Below are positions 5,441-14,809 of a DNA stretch of 30,100 bases, in pieces. The notes under the pieces are model-generated. The model saw only the letters and a program-made list of their open reading frames with translations. It was not told where the DNA came from and made no database searches. The stretch's first letter is position 1; every line of letters begins with the position of its first letter. This DNA comes from CAYLZN01 sp964387935 (GTDB taxonomy: Bacteria; Acidobacteriota; Vicinamibacteria; Vicinamibacterales; JAFNAJ01), in contig CAYLZN010000026.1 of assembly GCA_964387935.1 (NCBI GenBank), positions 1 to 30,100 of the forward strand, in the 5' to 3' direction. The translations under genes were made by a program, and so were the position numbers.

Positions 5441-8400
5441 ATGTCGCTCCCGGCATCGCGATCGGCACTGCGCGCACCTGCCCGTCTCACGACGGCGCTC
5501 GGGGTCGCCGCGGCGCTGGCCATGGCGTTGACCGTTGGTGGTTCACAGCCCGTCGCGCAGTCCGGCCCGCCCTCGACCCCGGAATTCTTCACGGGCAAGA
5601 ACGTGGACGTTGTCGGGCCCTTCGGCTCGGCACCCTACAGCCCGACCGGCTCGAACCCGTTCCTGCTCGGCGACCCGGACAAGAAGCAGCAGAACGAGCC
5701 GTCATGCGACATCATGCCGGGCAACCCGCTCGTCATCTTCTGCGGGCTCAACGACTACCGGGCGGTGGATCGCCCGGACATCGTTGGCGAACCGTGGGTG
5801 AGCGCGGCCTTCTCGCAGGACGGGGGCCTGACATGGAAGAGCCACCTGCACCCCGGGTTCAAACCTGAAGCGACGGGCGCTCCGGCGCCTCTCGTGGCGC
5901 CAGTCGGCTACGAGACGGCGGCAGACCCCGTGATTCGCGTCGTGCCCGGCCTGGGCCTGTACAACTTCATCGCCTTCAACCGGGCCGGCGACGGCGCGCT
6001 GCTCCTCAGCCGCTGGTCGGAACGCAACACCGAGAGCGGCTTCCCCTACACCTGGCTGAACACGGTCGAAGTCGCCAAGGGCACCGGCTCTCCGGGCCAG
6101 TCGGGCAGGTTCCTGGACAAGCCCGACATGGAGGTCTCGCTGCTCCCGGGCACGTCGACCTACAGCCTGACGGTTCCCGATCCCACGCCAACCAACCCGG
6201 CCAATTCGCGCATCCAGAAGGTGCCCGCCGGCATCGTGCACGTAGCCTACGCCGTGTTCACCGGCAACAACCAGCAGGACGGCACGAAGATCGTCTACAC
6301 GCGATCCACCTCCTACGGCGATCGATGGGACCCGGACACGACGCTCAGCGAAAGCCAGAGCATCAACCAGGCCGCCGACATCGCGGTGGATCCCGCCACC
6401 AATCGCGTCGTTGTCGTGTGGCGTCGCTTCGCGGACCCGAACGGCAAGCAGAAGGACGCCATCATGTACGCGCTGTCCACCAACAACGGGCAGTCGTTCG
6501 CCAAGGCCGCCGTCCTGGCTGAGATCTGTCCGTTCACACAGAACACGACCTCGTCGAGCTTCCGCACGACCACGCACCCGTTCGTCACGTTCGACGGGAC
6601 CGCATTCCACGCCGTGTGGGCGGAGCGCCAGGGGCCGTGCACGGATCCGCCGTCCGGCTCCTCGCGCATCGTCCTGTCGGATCTCGCGATCGCGGGCGGC
6701 GTTGGGTCCTGGTCCGTGCCGCGGGTACTGGATTCGTCGAGGCCGCCAACGGGCCCCGGCCACCAGTTCCACCCGATGATCGCGGCGGCCGGCAACCGCC
6801 TGCTCGTCGGCTGGTTCGACACGCGCAACGACGTCCGGACGGGTACGAGCTTCCCCGATCCGTCCGTGGACCCGTACATCAACGACTACGTCTTCGAAGG
6901 GAAGACCAAGGTACGGCGGCGCGCGGCCGACATCTTCGCCTCGGAGGCGTTCGCCGGGCAGACGCCGGTGTTCGGCGCGCCCAAGCAGGTATCGCGCTAC
7001 CTGTTCGGCTACTACCCCGGCACCAGCATCCCCCAGCAGCTCGAACGGAACAAGGTGAACGCACGCATGTTCCAGTCCGGGATGCGGCCCTTCCACGGGG
7101 ACTACACGACGGCCGCGGCTGTGCGGTGGGCACTGAAGGATCCGATCAACAACCCCGGCGAATGGGTGAGCACCGCGGGCTTCGCCGGTGCGCAGCCGGT
7201 CTTCCATCTTGCGTGGACCGACAACCGTCTCGTGCGCGGCGACGTCTCCGCCGGACTGGTCGACACGACCGGCACGGCGTATACCCCGCCGTCAATCTCC
7301 ACCCAGGGCGAGGCCGACCCGACGCTCGAACCCCGGCCCGCGTGCGTGGCCACCAGCACGGGAACCCGCGATCAGAGCGTGTTCAGCTCGCGGATCTTCC
7401 CTCCCCTGGTGCTGCTCTCGGGGTCGGCGTCCAAGTCCACGGTGACCGACACTGGCGGGAGGATCACGCGCAGCTACTCCATCGTGGTTCAGAACACGAC
7501 GCCGAACGAGAAGATGATCGACCTGACCCTCGCGGGAGCGCCGGGAGTGACGGCCTCCTTCAAGAAGACGACGGTCGAGGATCCGAACCCGATCATCAGC
7601 CTGACCGACGTCAGGATCCCGCGCCGGTCGATGATCGCCCGCACCGTCTACGTGACGTCGCCTGTCGTCGATCTCCCGGTGGTGAAGATCACGGCGACCA
7701 GCGCGGACGGCACGATCACGACGTACCTCAACGGCAACCCGAACGCGCCACCCCTGGACGACCCGCTCGACCCGAACGACCGCATCACCGGGACGACGGA
7801 GGGGCAGGTGGACTCGCTCGAGTTGCACACGCCCGACATCCTGTATCGCGCGACATCGATCGGCACGCCGGCGATCGACGACCCCGCCATCGACGACCCC
7901 GCCATCGACGACCCGGCGATTGACGACCCGGCCATCGATGACCCGGCGATCGATGNNNNNNNNNNNNNNNNNNNNNNNNNNNNNNNNNNNNNNNNNNNNN
8001 NNNNNNNNNNNNNNNNNNNNNNNNNNNNNNNNNNNNNNNNNNNNNNNNNNNNNNNGACGACCCGGCGATTGACGACCCGGCCATCGATGACCCGGCGATC
8101 GATGACCCGGCGATTGACGACCCCGCCATCGACGACGCCGCCGTGTCGGCGTCGGCCATCCAGGATCCGGACACGGACACCGGAACGAACAACAGCGGCG
8201 AGAAGCTGACCCAGATCACGTGGAAGATCGGACTCAAGGGCAACACTGCGACGTCGATGAGCTCGAAGGTCTTCCTGAACGTGAGCAACGAGCAGTTGGC
8301 GGCTCTCAAGGCGGCAATCCGCTCGGGCAAGTCGCAGTTGCTCGTCTCTCGCCGCTACCGGACTACGGACGCGCGGGGCACCGGGTGTGAGCCGGTGCGC

Positions 8401-10374
8401 GTCAGCAACTACCAGGTGATCGCCAACATCATCGATCCGGTCATGACGAACGACTCCGCGGCCCCGGATCTGGTCAACCCGACGTCGAGCGAGCCCAGCT
8501 TCGCGATTCCGCCTGGCGGCACGGTCTACCTGACCTTCCGGCTGTGGGGCGACGTCCCGGGATTCAACCCGAACAAGGTGGGCACCGTCGTGCAGTCGCA
8601 ACCAGGACCGCCTGCGAGCGAGCCGCTGGACAACGACATCCCCGTGGACACGACGGCCCCTGAGTTGACGCTGCCCGTGCCCGCTGGCACGTCGTACACG
8701 CCTGCCGGCATCGAGGCCACAGGACCGACGACGCTGGTGAGCTTCACGGCGGCATCCAACGACGACTTCGACGGCGCCCTCTCGCCTGTGTGCACGAGCT
8801 CGATCACGCTGACCACGACCGGCTCGACCTACAGCGGGTACTTCCCGGTGGGCTCCACGCCGGTTACGTGCTCCGTGACCGATGCTGGCGGCAACACCCA
8901 GTCCGGCACCTTCAACGTGTGGGTCGCCGATCGGACGGCGCCCGCGCTGACGGTCCCCGCGATCGATGCGACCACCACGGAGGCCGTCGGACCGAGCGGT
9001 GCGACAGCCTCGTTCCTGGTGTCGGCGATGGATCTCGCCGACACGACGCCGACGGTCAGCTGCACGCTGCCGTCCGGTGACCCTGTCACGGCAGCGACGG
9101 TGTTCCCCGTAGGGACGACGCTCGTGAACTGCACAGCGACCGACGATTCGGGCAACACGGCCAGCGCGTCGTTCAACGTGACCGTGACGGACACGACACC
9201 GCCCGTCGCGAACAATGGTGCGATCACGGTGGCCGAAGACGGCTCGGGGCCAGCCCCGCTCTTCGCCAGCGACATCGTCGTCACGTCCCTCAGCTACAGC
9301 ATCGTGACGGGACCGGCACACGGGACGCTGAGCGGAACGGCGCCGAACCTCGTCTACACGCCGAACGGCAACTACTTCGGCCCGGACAGCTTCACGTTCA
9401 AGGCCAGCGACGGGACGCAGGACTCGAACGTGGCGACCATGTCGATCTCGGTAACGGCCGTCAACGATGCGCCGGCCGCGAACGCGCAGACGGTAACGAC
9501 CGACGAGGACACGGCTCGAGCGATCACGCTGACGGGGAATGACATCGATTCCGGGTCGCTCACCTACGGCGTTGTCACGGGACCGACGCGCGGGACGCTC
9601 TCCGGCACGGCGCCGAACCTCACCTACACCCCGAACGCCAACTACTTCGGCGCGGACAGCTTCACGTTCAAAGTGAACGACGGCAGCGCCGATTCGACGC
9701 CGGTGACGGTCACGATCACAGTGGTGTCGGTCAACGACCCGCCGACCTTCACGCCGCCGGCGAACATCACGACCACGCCGATGACGGTCGGGGCCACGGG
9801 GGCCGTGGTGAACTTCACGGCCAGCGGGAACGACGTGGAGCAGGGCACGATCGCGGCGGTCTGCACGCCGGCCTCCGGCTCGACGTTCCCGGTCGGCACG
9901 ACGACGGTGAATTGCACCGTGACGGACTCTGGCGGATTGACCGCGAGCGGCTCGTTCACCGTGAAGGTCAATCCTGCCCTCTACGGGTTCAAGGGTCTTC
10001 TCAGCCCGTGGTCGCGCGGGGTCAAGAACAAGCTGGGCAGCACGTTCCAGGTGAACTGGCAGTACACGGGATCGCCGAGTTCCACGACGGCGATCAACAG
10101 CGCCGCGGCTCAGCCTCAGTTGCTCGCATACGGACCGTTCACCGCGTGTCCGGCTGTCGGCACGCCCATCCCCGCCGGTGGTTCGTGGGCCGCGCTGAAA
10201 AGGGTGGACGATGCGGGCAGCAGCTCGCTTCGATATGACGCGACCACCTTCAGGTGGACGTACAACTGGAAGCCGACGGCTCCTGCCATCACGGTCGGCT
10301 GCTACATGATCTACGTGAAGAGTCAGGTGACCGGTCAGGTCAACGGCGGGTATGACGTGACCGTCACGAAATAA
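5441..10374 (+). CDS. Giant secreted protein: sialidase-like propeller, AIDDP repeats, HYR/cadherin-like Ig domains, PxKF-like end (contains assembly gap)
   Basis: ATG 5441 has AAGGAG 6 bases upstream; ATG 5390 in the same frame has none. A signal peptide (h-region LTTALGVAAALAMALTVGG) ends near residue 40. Residues ~50-650 form a BNR/sialidase-like propeller with Asp-box repeats (SQDGGLTW, STNNGQSF, degenerate SYGDRW). After a beta-sandwich linker comes an acidic AIDDP pentapeptide array, interrupted by 100 N. Past the gap the frame shifts in these coordinates, but translation from 8056 continues the same repeat, so this is one gene and the true gap should be 2 mod 3. Next come two HYR domains (FPVGTTLVNCTATDDSGN type), two cadherin/VCBS-like domains (SFTFKASDGTQDS, TPNANYFGADSFTFKVNDG), a third HYR and a PxKF-like C-terminus (YGFKGLLSPW, STFQVNWQYTG). 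Probably adhesive or glycan-binding at the cell surface; catalytic sialidase residues were not identified. Confidence 0.85.
7871..8136 (+). repeat. Tandem 15-base repeat encoding AIDDP, spanning the gap
   Basis: Five full AIDDP units plus A-I-D precede the gap and four units plus partial ones follow it. Synonymous variation (ATC/ATT, GAC/GAT, CCC/CCG) shows the units are held at protein level. The array ends as AIDDAAVSASAIQDPD. The number of copies inside the gap is unknown. Confidence 0.9.
7956..8055. other. Assembly gap, 100 N placeholder
   Basis: Exactly 100 N within the AIDDP repeat, the usual scaffolding placeholder where a short-read assembly fails on a tandem repeat. Flanking frames (2 before, 1 after) cannot be joined with 100 bases, which confirms that the length is not real. 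Confidence 0.95.
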
Positions 10375-10400
10375 CGCATCTCGAGGCGGACATGCGAAAG

Positions 10401-10425
10401 GCCGGGCTTCAACGCCCGGCTTTTC
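10401..10425. terminator. Intrinsic terminator between convergent genes
   Basis: GCCGGGC (10401-10407) and GCCCGGC (10414-10420) pair around a 6-base loop, followed by TTTTCCTCT on the plus strand; AAAG precedes the stem. It ends the large secreted-protein gene (stop 10374). It may also serve the minus-strand kinase gene (stop 10448), where the trailing run is only CTTTC. Confidence 0.8.
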
Positions 10426-10447
10426 CTCTGTACGGCGCTGGGGCCTC

Positions 10448-13400
10448 TTACTTGTTCGTCGTCTCCAGCGTGGCGAGCCGCTGCCGCGCGTCCGCGGCGA
10501 GCGGATCAGGCGCGTTGCCCGTCCTCAAGGCTAGGAACTTCTCGAAGTTCGCCCGCGCCTGCGCCGCCTGGCCCAGTCCTTCCTGCGCGCGCGCGAGCCA
10601 GTACGGCAGCGGCGCCAGGTAGCGGAACGTGGGGACCTCGTCGATGAAGAGCGCCGTGGCCTCCCCTCGACGCTTGTCGCAGATCTCGAATTCGGCGATG
10701 GCTTCGCCGTGGCGACCGGCGGTTTCATAGGCGACCCCGAGGTAGTAGCGGGCCAGCCACACGTCCGCGAACTTGACCGCCTCCTTCAACGAATCCACGG
10801 CATCGACGTACCGTTCGCGGGCCATGTAGTCGAGGGCATCGACGATACGGCCGTAAGCCCGTTTCTGCGGTTCGAACTGGTTGGCGAGCACCTTGGCGAC
10901 CTCGTCCACGTCGCGTTGCTGGCGGGCTGCGGCGAAGATGCGGCCCCCGGGGACCAGGATGGGTTCTGTCTTCAGTGCGTCGACGGCCGCGCGGGCCAGG
11001 GGCACGGCGGCCCGAAGGTCGCCCTCGAGCTCGTACGACTCCGCCGTGGCCATACGCTTGATCGTGGCGGCCGCGTCTGCCTTGGCGGCTTCGTCGGCGG
11101 CGATGCCTTTCGCCAGCACGTCTCGCGCGTCGGTCGTCAGTCCCTGCGCGATCGCGATATCGGCCACGCCGATGCTCGCGAGCGACTGGGCCCGCGGCAG
11201 CTCCACGGCGGCCATCCTGTCGTAGTAGCCGCGGGCTGTTTCGATGTCGCCGCGGGCGAGGGCGGCCATGGCCATGGGGAGATAGGCGACGAAGTACTTC
11301 GGGTCCTCGGTGAGCAGGCGGGTGGCTTCGTTGGCGGCGGTCCGGAAGTCACCAGCGTACATGGCGTACAACGCGTAATTCGAGCGATACAGCCGGTTCT
11401 TCGGGTAGATCTCGAGCGCTTTCTGCCCCATCTCCGACGCCTTCCCGAAGTCGCGCTTGTTGGTGTAGGCCACCGCCAGGTTGTTGTAGGCGGCCGCGTC
11501 GGCCGGGTAGCGCTCGACCAGCGCGGTGAAGTTCTCGATGGCCTTGTCGTAGTTCTGGCTGCCCGCGAGAAAGTACACGCCCAGGGTGCGGTAGCGCTCG
11601 CGTTCCGTCATGCGGTCGAGCAACGAGAGCGCTTTCTTGTACTGCGCCTCGGCCTCTTCCTGTCGTCCGAGCTTGAAGGCGGCCGTGCCCCACGCGGAAT
11701 AGGCACGACCGAAGTTCGAGTCGAGCTCGGTGGCCCGCCTGAAGAACGGGATGGCCTCCTCGTCGCGCGTCTGGCGTGACAGCTCCTGGCCCTTCAGGTA
11801 CTCGGACACCGCATCCAGCGAGGCCGCACTGAGCATCTCGTTGGCGGCCGGTGTCTTTGCGGTCTTCGTGTCGCCGAGGCTCTTGCGGACGTCGTTCGCC
11901 AGCCTTCCGACCGCGTTGAGCACGTCGTCCTTGTTGCGGGCCCTGGCGTCGCTGGTGAGGACGTCCTTGCCGTCGGCCGGGTTGACGCCCCTGACCGAGA
12001 GCCGGTAGCCCGAGCCGTCCGGGGCGATCGTGCCGGCGAGCACGACCTTCACCCCCTCACGCTGGGCGACGAGGCGGGACACGTTGTCGTCGAGCACCTT
12101 GCCGGCGTTGAGCTGCCCGGCGACGCGCAGCGCGCCACGCCGATCGTAGGCGGTAATGAACGATGCGGCTTCGACGCCGACCCCGAGCGACTGCTCGAGT
12201 ACGCCGTTGAAGGCCTGGTCGCCCGTGCTGTTGGCGAAGTCGGAGATGAGCACCGACACGGGCTCCCGCTTCGGCTCCACCTTCGGGATGGCAATGAACT
12301 GCGCGAGCCACCAGGTACCGCCAACGAGCAGCGTCATGACGCTTGCGGCCACGCTCCAGAAGCGTCGAGTCTTCCAGAATGGAGGCGGTTCCGGCAGCGG
12401 GATGCCGTTCTCGTCGAGCCGCTCCAGCGCGTGGAGCAGCTCCGCTGTCGTCTGGAACCGCGCGTCAGGGTCGGGCTGCAGGCACTTCGAAATGACTGAC
12501 TCGACGGCCTCGGGAATCGTGTCGTCGATCTCACGGAGCTTCTTCGGCTCCGCCTGCATCCGCGCCTTCAGGTCCTCGAACGCGTTGGTGGCGCCATCAG
12601 CTAGACGCTTGCCGACCAGCATCCGGTAGAGAATCAGGCCGAAGGCGTAGATGTCGGCCCGTTGATCGACGGCGACGCCGCGCGCCTGCTCCGGCGCCAT
12701 GTAGTCCAGCGTGCCGACGATCGTGCCCACACGCGTGGCGCCTGTGTCGCCTGCCACCGGCGCCAGCGCGGCGCTGCCGCCGCGGCCGCCGTCGGCGGCC
12801 CCTCCGGCCGCGCGCGCGATCCCGAAGTCCATGATCAGCGCGCGGTCCTCTGCGTCGATCATGATGTTGGCGGGTTTCAGGTCCCGATGAACCACGCCGG
12901 CCTCGTGCGCAGCGACGAGACCCGAGGCCACCTGCCGGGCGATCGCGAGCGTGCGCGGCACGGGAAGCGTGCCGGTCTCCGCGAGGATGTCGGAGAGGTC
13001 CTGCCCCTCGACGTACGGCATCGTGATGTACTTGATGCCGTCGATCTCGCCGAGATCGTGAATCCGGACGACGTTGGGGTGCGTGACCTGGCGGGCGAGC
13101 AGCAACTCCCGCTTGAAGCGGCGCTCGATTTCGGCCGCAGCCTCGGGGTCGTTCGTCGCGTCGGGGCGGATGACCTTGAGCGCCAGCGCGACCTCCAGCT
13201 CCGCGTCCCACGCCTGGTAGACGGCGCCCATGCCGCCGATGCCGAGCATGCGGATGATGTGATANNNNNNNNNNGGGGCCCGGTCGCGCCAGCCGAGCCG
13301 CCGACGCCGCCCACGCCGGAACCGAGGCCCGACGATGACGGGCGCTTCGTGCGGGACGTGGGGGGTCTCGTGACCTTGGCCGGGCCAGTCGGCGGTCGCC

Positions 13401-13929
13401 CGGTCCGCGCTGGAGGCGACGTTGCGATGGGGGGCGCGCCGAGCATGGTGGCGTCCGCGTCGATCGGGGACGCCCCGAGCATGGTGGCGTCGGCGTCGAC
13501 TGGGGGCGCGCCAAGCATCGTGGCGTCGGCATCGAACGGGTTCGGCCGCGCGACGCCCGTGACATCGGAGTCGTCTGCGATGGCCGGCTGCGAGAAACCG
13601 GTGGCGTCCAGGTCCCGCTCGACGGCCGCCTGCGCGTGACTTGTCGGGTCCGGGACGAGCGCGAGGGCGGGGGCGCCAAGGCTCGTGGCCTCCGCGTCCC
13701 CGAGGACCTCGACCTCGATGGCGAGCTGGCCAAGGCCTGTGGCCTCGGGGTCAAGAGTGATGGCGGGCTGAGACAGGCCCGTCTCTGCGGCGGCGGCGGT
13801 GGGCGCAGGCGCATCGGAGATGGCCTGCATGCTGAGCGTGGTGCCGCCGGAATCGACCAGGCGGACGCCACACGATGGACAGAAGCGCCACGCCGACGCA
13901 ACGTCCCAGCCGCACTGCGCACATTTCAT
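10448..13929 (-). CDS. Membrane Ser/Thr protein kinase with zinc ribbon and TPR C-terminus (contains 10-N gap)
   Basis: Starts at ATG 13929 with a zinc ribbon (C3-x2-C6 ... C17-x2-C20), then ~200 residues of low-complexity linker with repeated [DE]AT-x-LG units. The kinase domain begins just after the gap: codons for YHIIR precede MLGIGGMGAVYQAWD, so an apparent start at 13249 is only the glycine-rich-loop methionine. The kinase has ALKVI lysine, VVHRDLKPANIM, IMDFGIA, GTLDYMAPEQ and DIYAFG: a complete Hanks/PknB-type domain. One membrane helix (FWSVAASVMTLLVGGTWW) follows. The outer ~600 residues hold a ligand-like domain (VSVLISDFANSTGD) and TPR repeats (NFGRAYSAWGTAAFKLGR, DAAAYNNLAVAYTNKRDFGKA). 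The true gap should be 2 mod 3. Target proteins are unknown; the kinase probably signals envelope or nutrient state. Confidence 0.88.
13265..13274. other. Assembly gap, 10 N
   Basis: Lies between the Gly/Ala-rich linker (GGSAGATGP) and the first kinase strand (YHIIRML). The frames on either side differ by the placeholder length, so the join is not literal. Confidence 0.9.
13424..13531 (-). repeat. 36-base tandem repeat in kinase linker (DADATMLGAPPx)
   Basis: Three consecutive 12-residue units, DADATMLGAPPV, DADATMLGASPI and DADATMLGAPPI. Looser relatives closer to the zinc ribbon (EATGLGQLAI, EATSLGAPAL, LDATGFSQPAI) suggest an older, longer array. Every unit has a threonine in an acidic context. 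Confidence 0.75.
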
Positions 13930-13993
13930 CGTGGGTTCGTGTTGGAATTATCGGCCTCGGGCACCGTAATGTCCACCGGCCCCGCGGCCCGCG

Positions 13994-14206
13994 TCAGTCC
14001 AGCGTGAAGGGACGCCACGCGGCTTTCGCGGTAGGCCGCCGGTCGAGCGCGTCCTGCGGGAGGACGGCCTCGAGCTCCCGATATTCCAAATCGAGCCACG
14101 ACGGCAGCTCGCGCCGCGCCTGTCGGAGCGCGGCGACGTCGGCCGGTGTCACCGGAACGTCGCGATCGAGATCGATGGCCCGGTCAGGGTTGGGGGTCGA
14201 GGTCAC
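13994..14206 (-). CDS. Small protein coupled to the nucleotidyltransferase
   Basis: 70 residues from GTG 14206, chosen because it overlaps the end of the nucleotidyltransferase by 23 bases with GGAGCGG just before it, a translational-coupling layout; an ATG at 14245 would overlap more deeply without a ribosome site. The sequence VTPADVAALRQARRELPSWLDLEYRELEAVLP is a charged helical protein with an RRELPSWLDLEY core. I recognise no family. Position right behind an AbiEii-type enzyme suggests a partner or antitoxin-like role, which is inference only. Confidence 0.55.
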   Translation of the reverse strand: MTSTPNPDRAIDLDRDVPVTPADVAALRQARRELPSWLDLEYRELEAVLPQDALDRRPTAKAAWRPFTLD

Positions 14207-14714
14207 GCCACCGCTCCAGGAGGTCGGCCTTCTCGAAATAGCCACGGACTTCGGCCCGATTGATCCCCGGCAATCCCAGGAGATAGCCGATGTCCGCCAT
14301 CTCCTGCCACGTCCTCTCGGGGGCGTTCTTCATCGCCTGGACCTTCATCGCGATGAGGTGCTCCGGGCGAGGCAGGGGGATGGGTGTGCCCGCAGGCCCC
14401 GGGGCAGTGCGGAGCCCGTCGAACAGACGGGTTGCGGTCTGGTCCTTGACGTAGATGAAGTCCACGCGCCCCCTTGCGCGATCCTGGTGCCGATGGTTGG
14501 AGAAGCCCGACGACCGGTGCAGCGTGGCGTAGCCCAGGCTCTCCATGAACGGAATCAGCGCGGGCTGGGCGTCAGCCTCCGTGACGAGGTCCAGGTCGAG
14601 CGTGAGGCGTGGGTGGCCATAGACGGCGAGGGCTACCCCTCCGGCCACTGCATATCGATGGCCGCGAGCCGACAGGAACGCCCCGACTTCCTCGAGGACC
14701 CGGACGAAATCCAC
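14184..14714 (-). CDS. AbiEii/MNT-type nucleotidyltransferase
   Basis: 176 residues from GTG 14714. The motif AVAGGVALAVYGHPRLTLDLDLV is the polymerase-beta-type GG-x(9-13)-D-x-D signature, with both metal aspartates present. RVDFIYVKD supplies the third acidic residue, and LPRPEHLIAMKVQAMKNAPERTWQEMADIGYLL is the helical tail common in the AbiEii/DUF1814 group. Members include toxins of type IV toxin-antitoxin pairs and many stand-alone enzymes of unknown target. No Shine-Dalgarno is visible. TACAAT lies 6 bases before the GTG, which fits a leaderless transcript starting at the start codon. The gene follows a long palindrome that may isolate it from the carrier gene upstream. Confidence 0.78.
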   Translation of the reverse strand: MDFVRVLEEVGAFLSARGHRYAVAGGVALAVYGHPRLTLDLDLVTEADAQPALIPFMESLGYATLHRSSGFSNHRHQDRARGRVDFIYVKDQTATRLFDGLRTAPGPAGTPIPLPRPEHLIAMKVQAMKNAPERTWQEMADIGYLLGLPGINRAEVRGYFEKADLLERWRDLDPQP

Positions 14715-14720
14715 CCGGCT

Positions 14721-14726
14721 ATTGTA
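14721..14726 (-). promoter_or_regulatory. -10 box (TACAAT) for a leaderless nucleotidyltransferase transcript
   Basis: On the minus strand TACAAT is followed by AGCCGG and then GTG. The near-consensus hexamer and 6-base distance place the transcription start at the start codon. The -35 region would fall in the palindrome arm and matches poorly. Confidence 0.45.
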
Positions 14727-14729
14727 GAC

Positions 14730-14809
14730 ACCGTGGGGTCAGGTCTTTACTTTTAGCGTTTTGGGGCGCTCGCCCCAAAACGCTAAAAGTAAAGACCTGA
14801 CCCCACGGT
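14730..14809. repeat. Perfect 39-bp inverted repeat (palindromic element, copy 1)
   Basis: Left arm 14730-14768 and right arm 14771-14809 are exact reverse complements around a 2-base centre (CT). The outer part reads GGGGTCAGGTCTTTACTTTT then AGC, shared with copy 2 (27838-27922); the inner part (GTTTTGGGGCG) is unique to this copy. It starts 1 base after the carrier stop codon. This layout is that of a REP/RAYT-type or MITE-like non-autonomous element, and similar sequences are, from memory, scattered in Acidobacteriota genomes. No transposase is in the window. Confidence 0.9.

Noticed and set aside
7871..8136. CRISPR array
   Set aside because: The 15-base units are contiguous with no spacers and encode a conserved pentapeptide in frame.
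5702..9321. Long minus-strand frames opposite the giant secreted protein (5702-7207 and 7648-9321)
   Set aside because: Antisense of BNR and Ig domains; the AIDDP repeat read backwards gives apparent but meaningless repeats.
13249..13249. ATG 13249 as the real kinase start
   Set aside because: It falls inside the first kinase strand; in-frame codons for YHIIR precede it up to the assembly gap.
13424..13531. CRISPR-like 36-base repeats
   Set aside because: No spacers; units are contiguous, coding and in frame with the kinase linker.
14730..14809. Ordinary intrinsic terminator only
   Set aside because: Arms are far longer than a terminator needs, no T-run follows, and the outer sequence recurs 13 kb away in another setting, which points to a dispersed element (it may still stop transcription).
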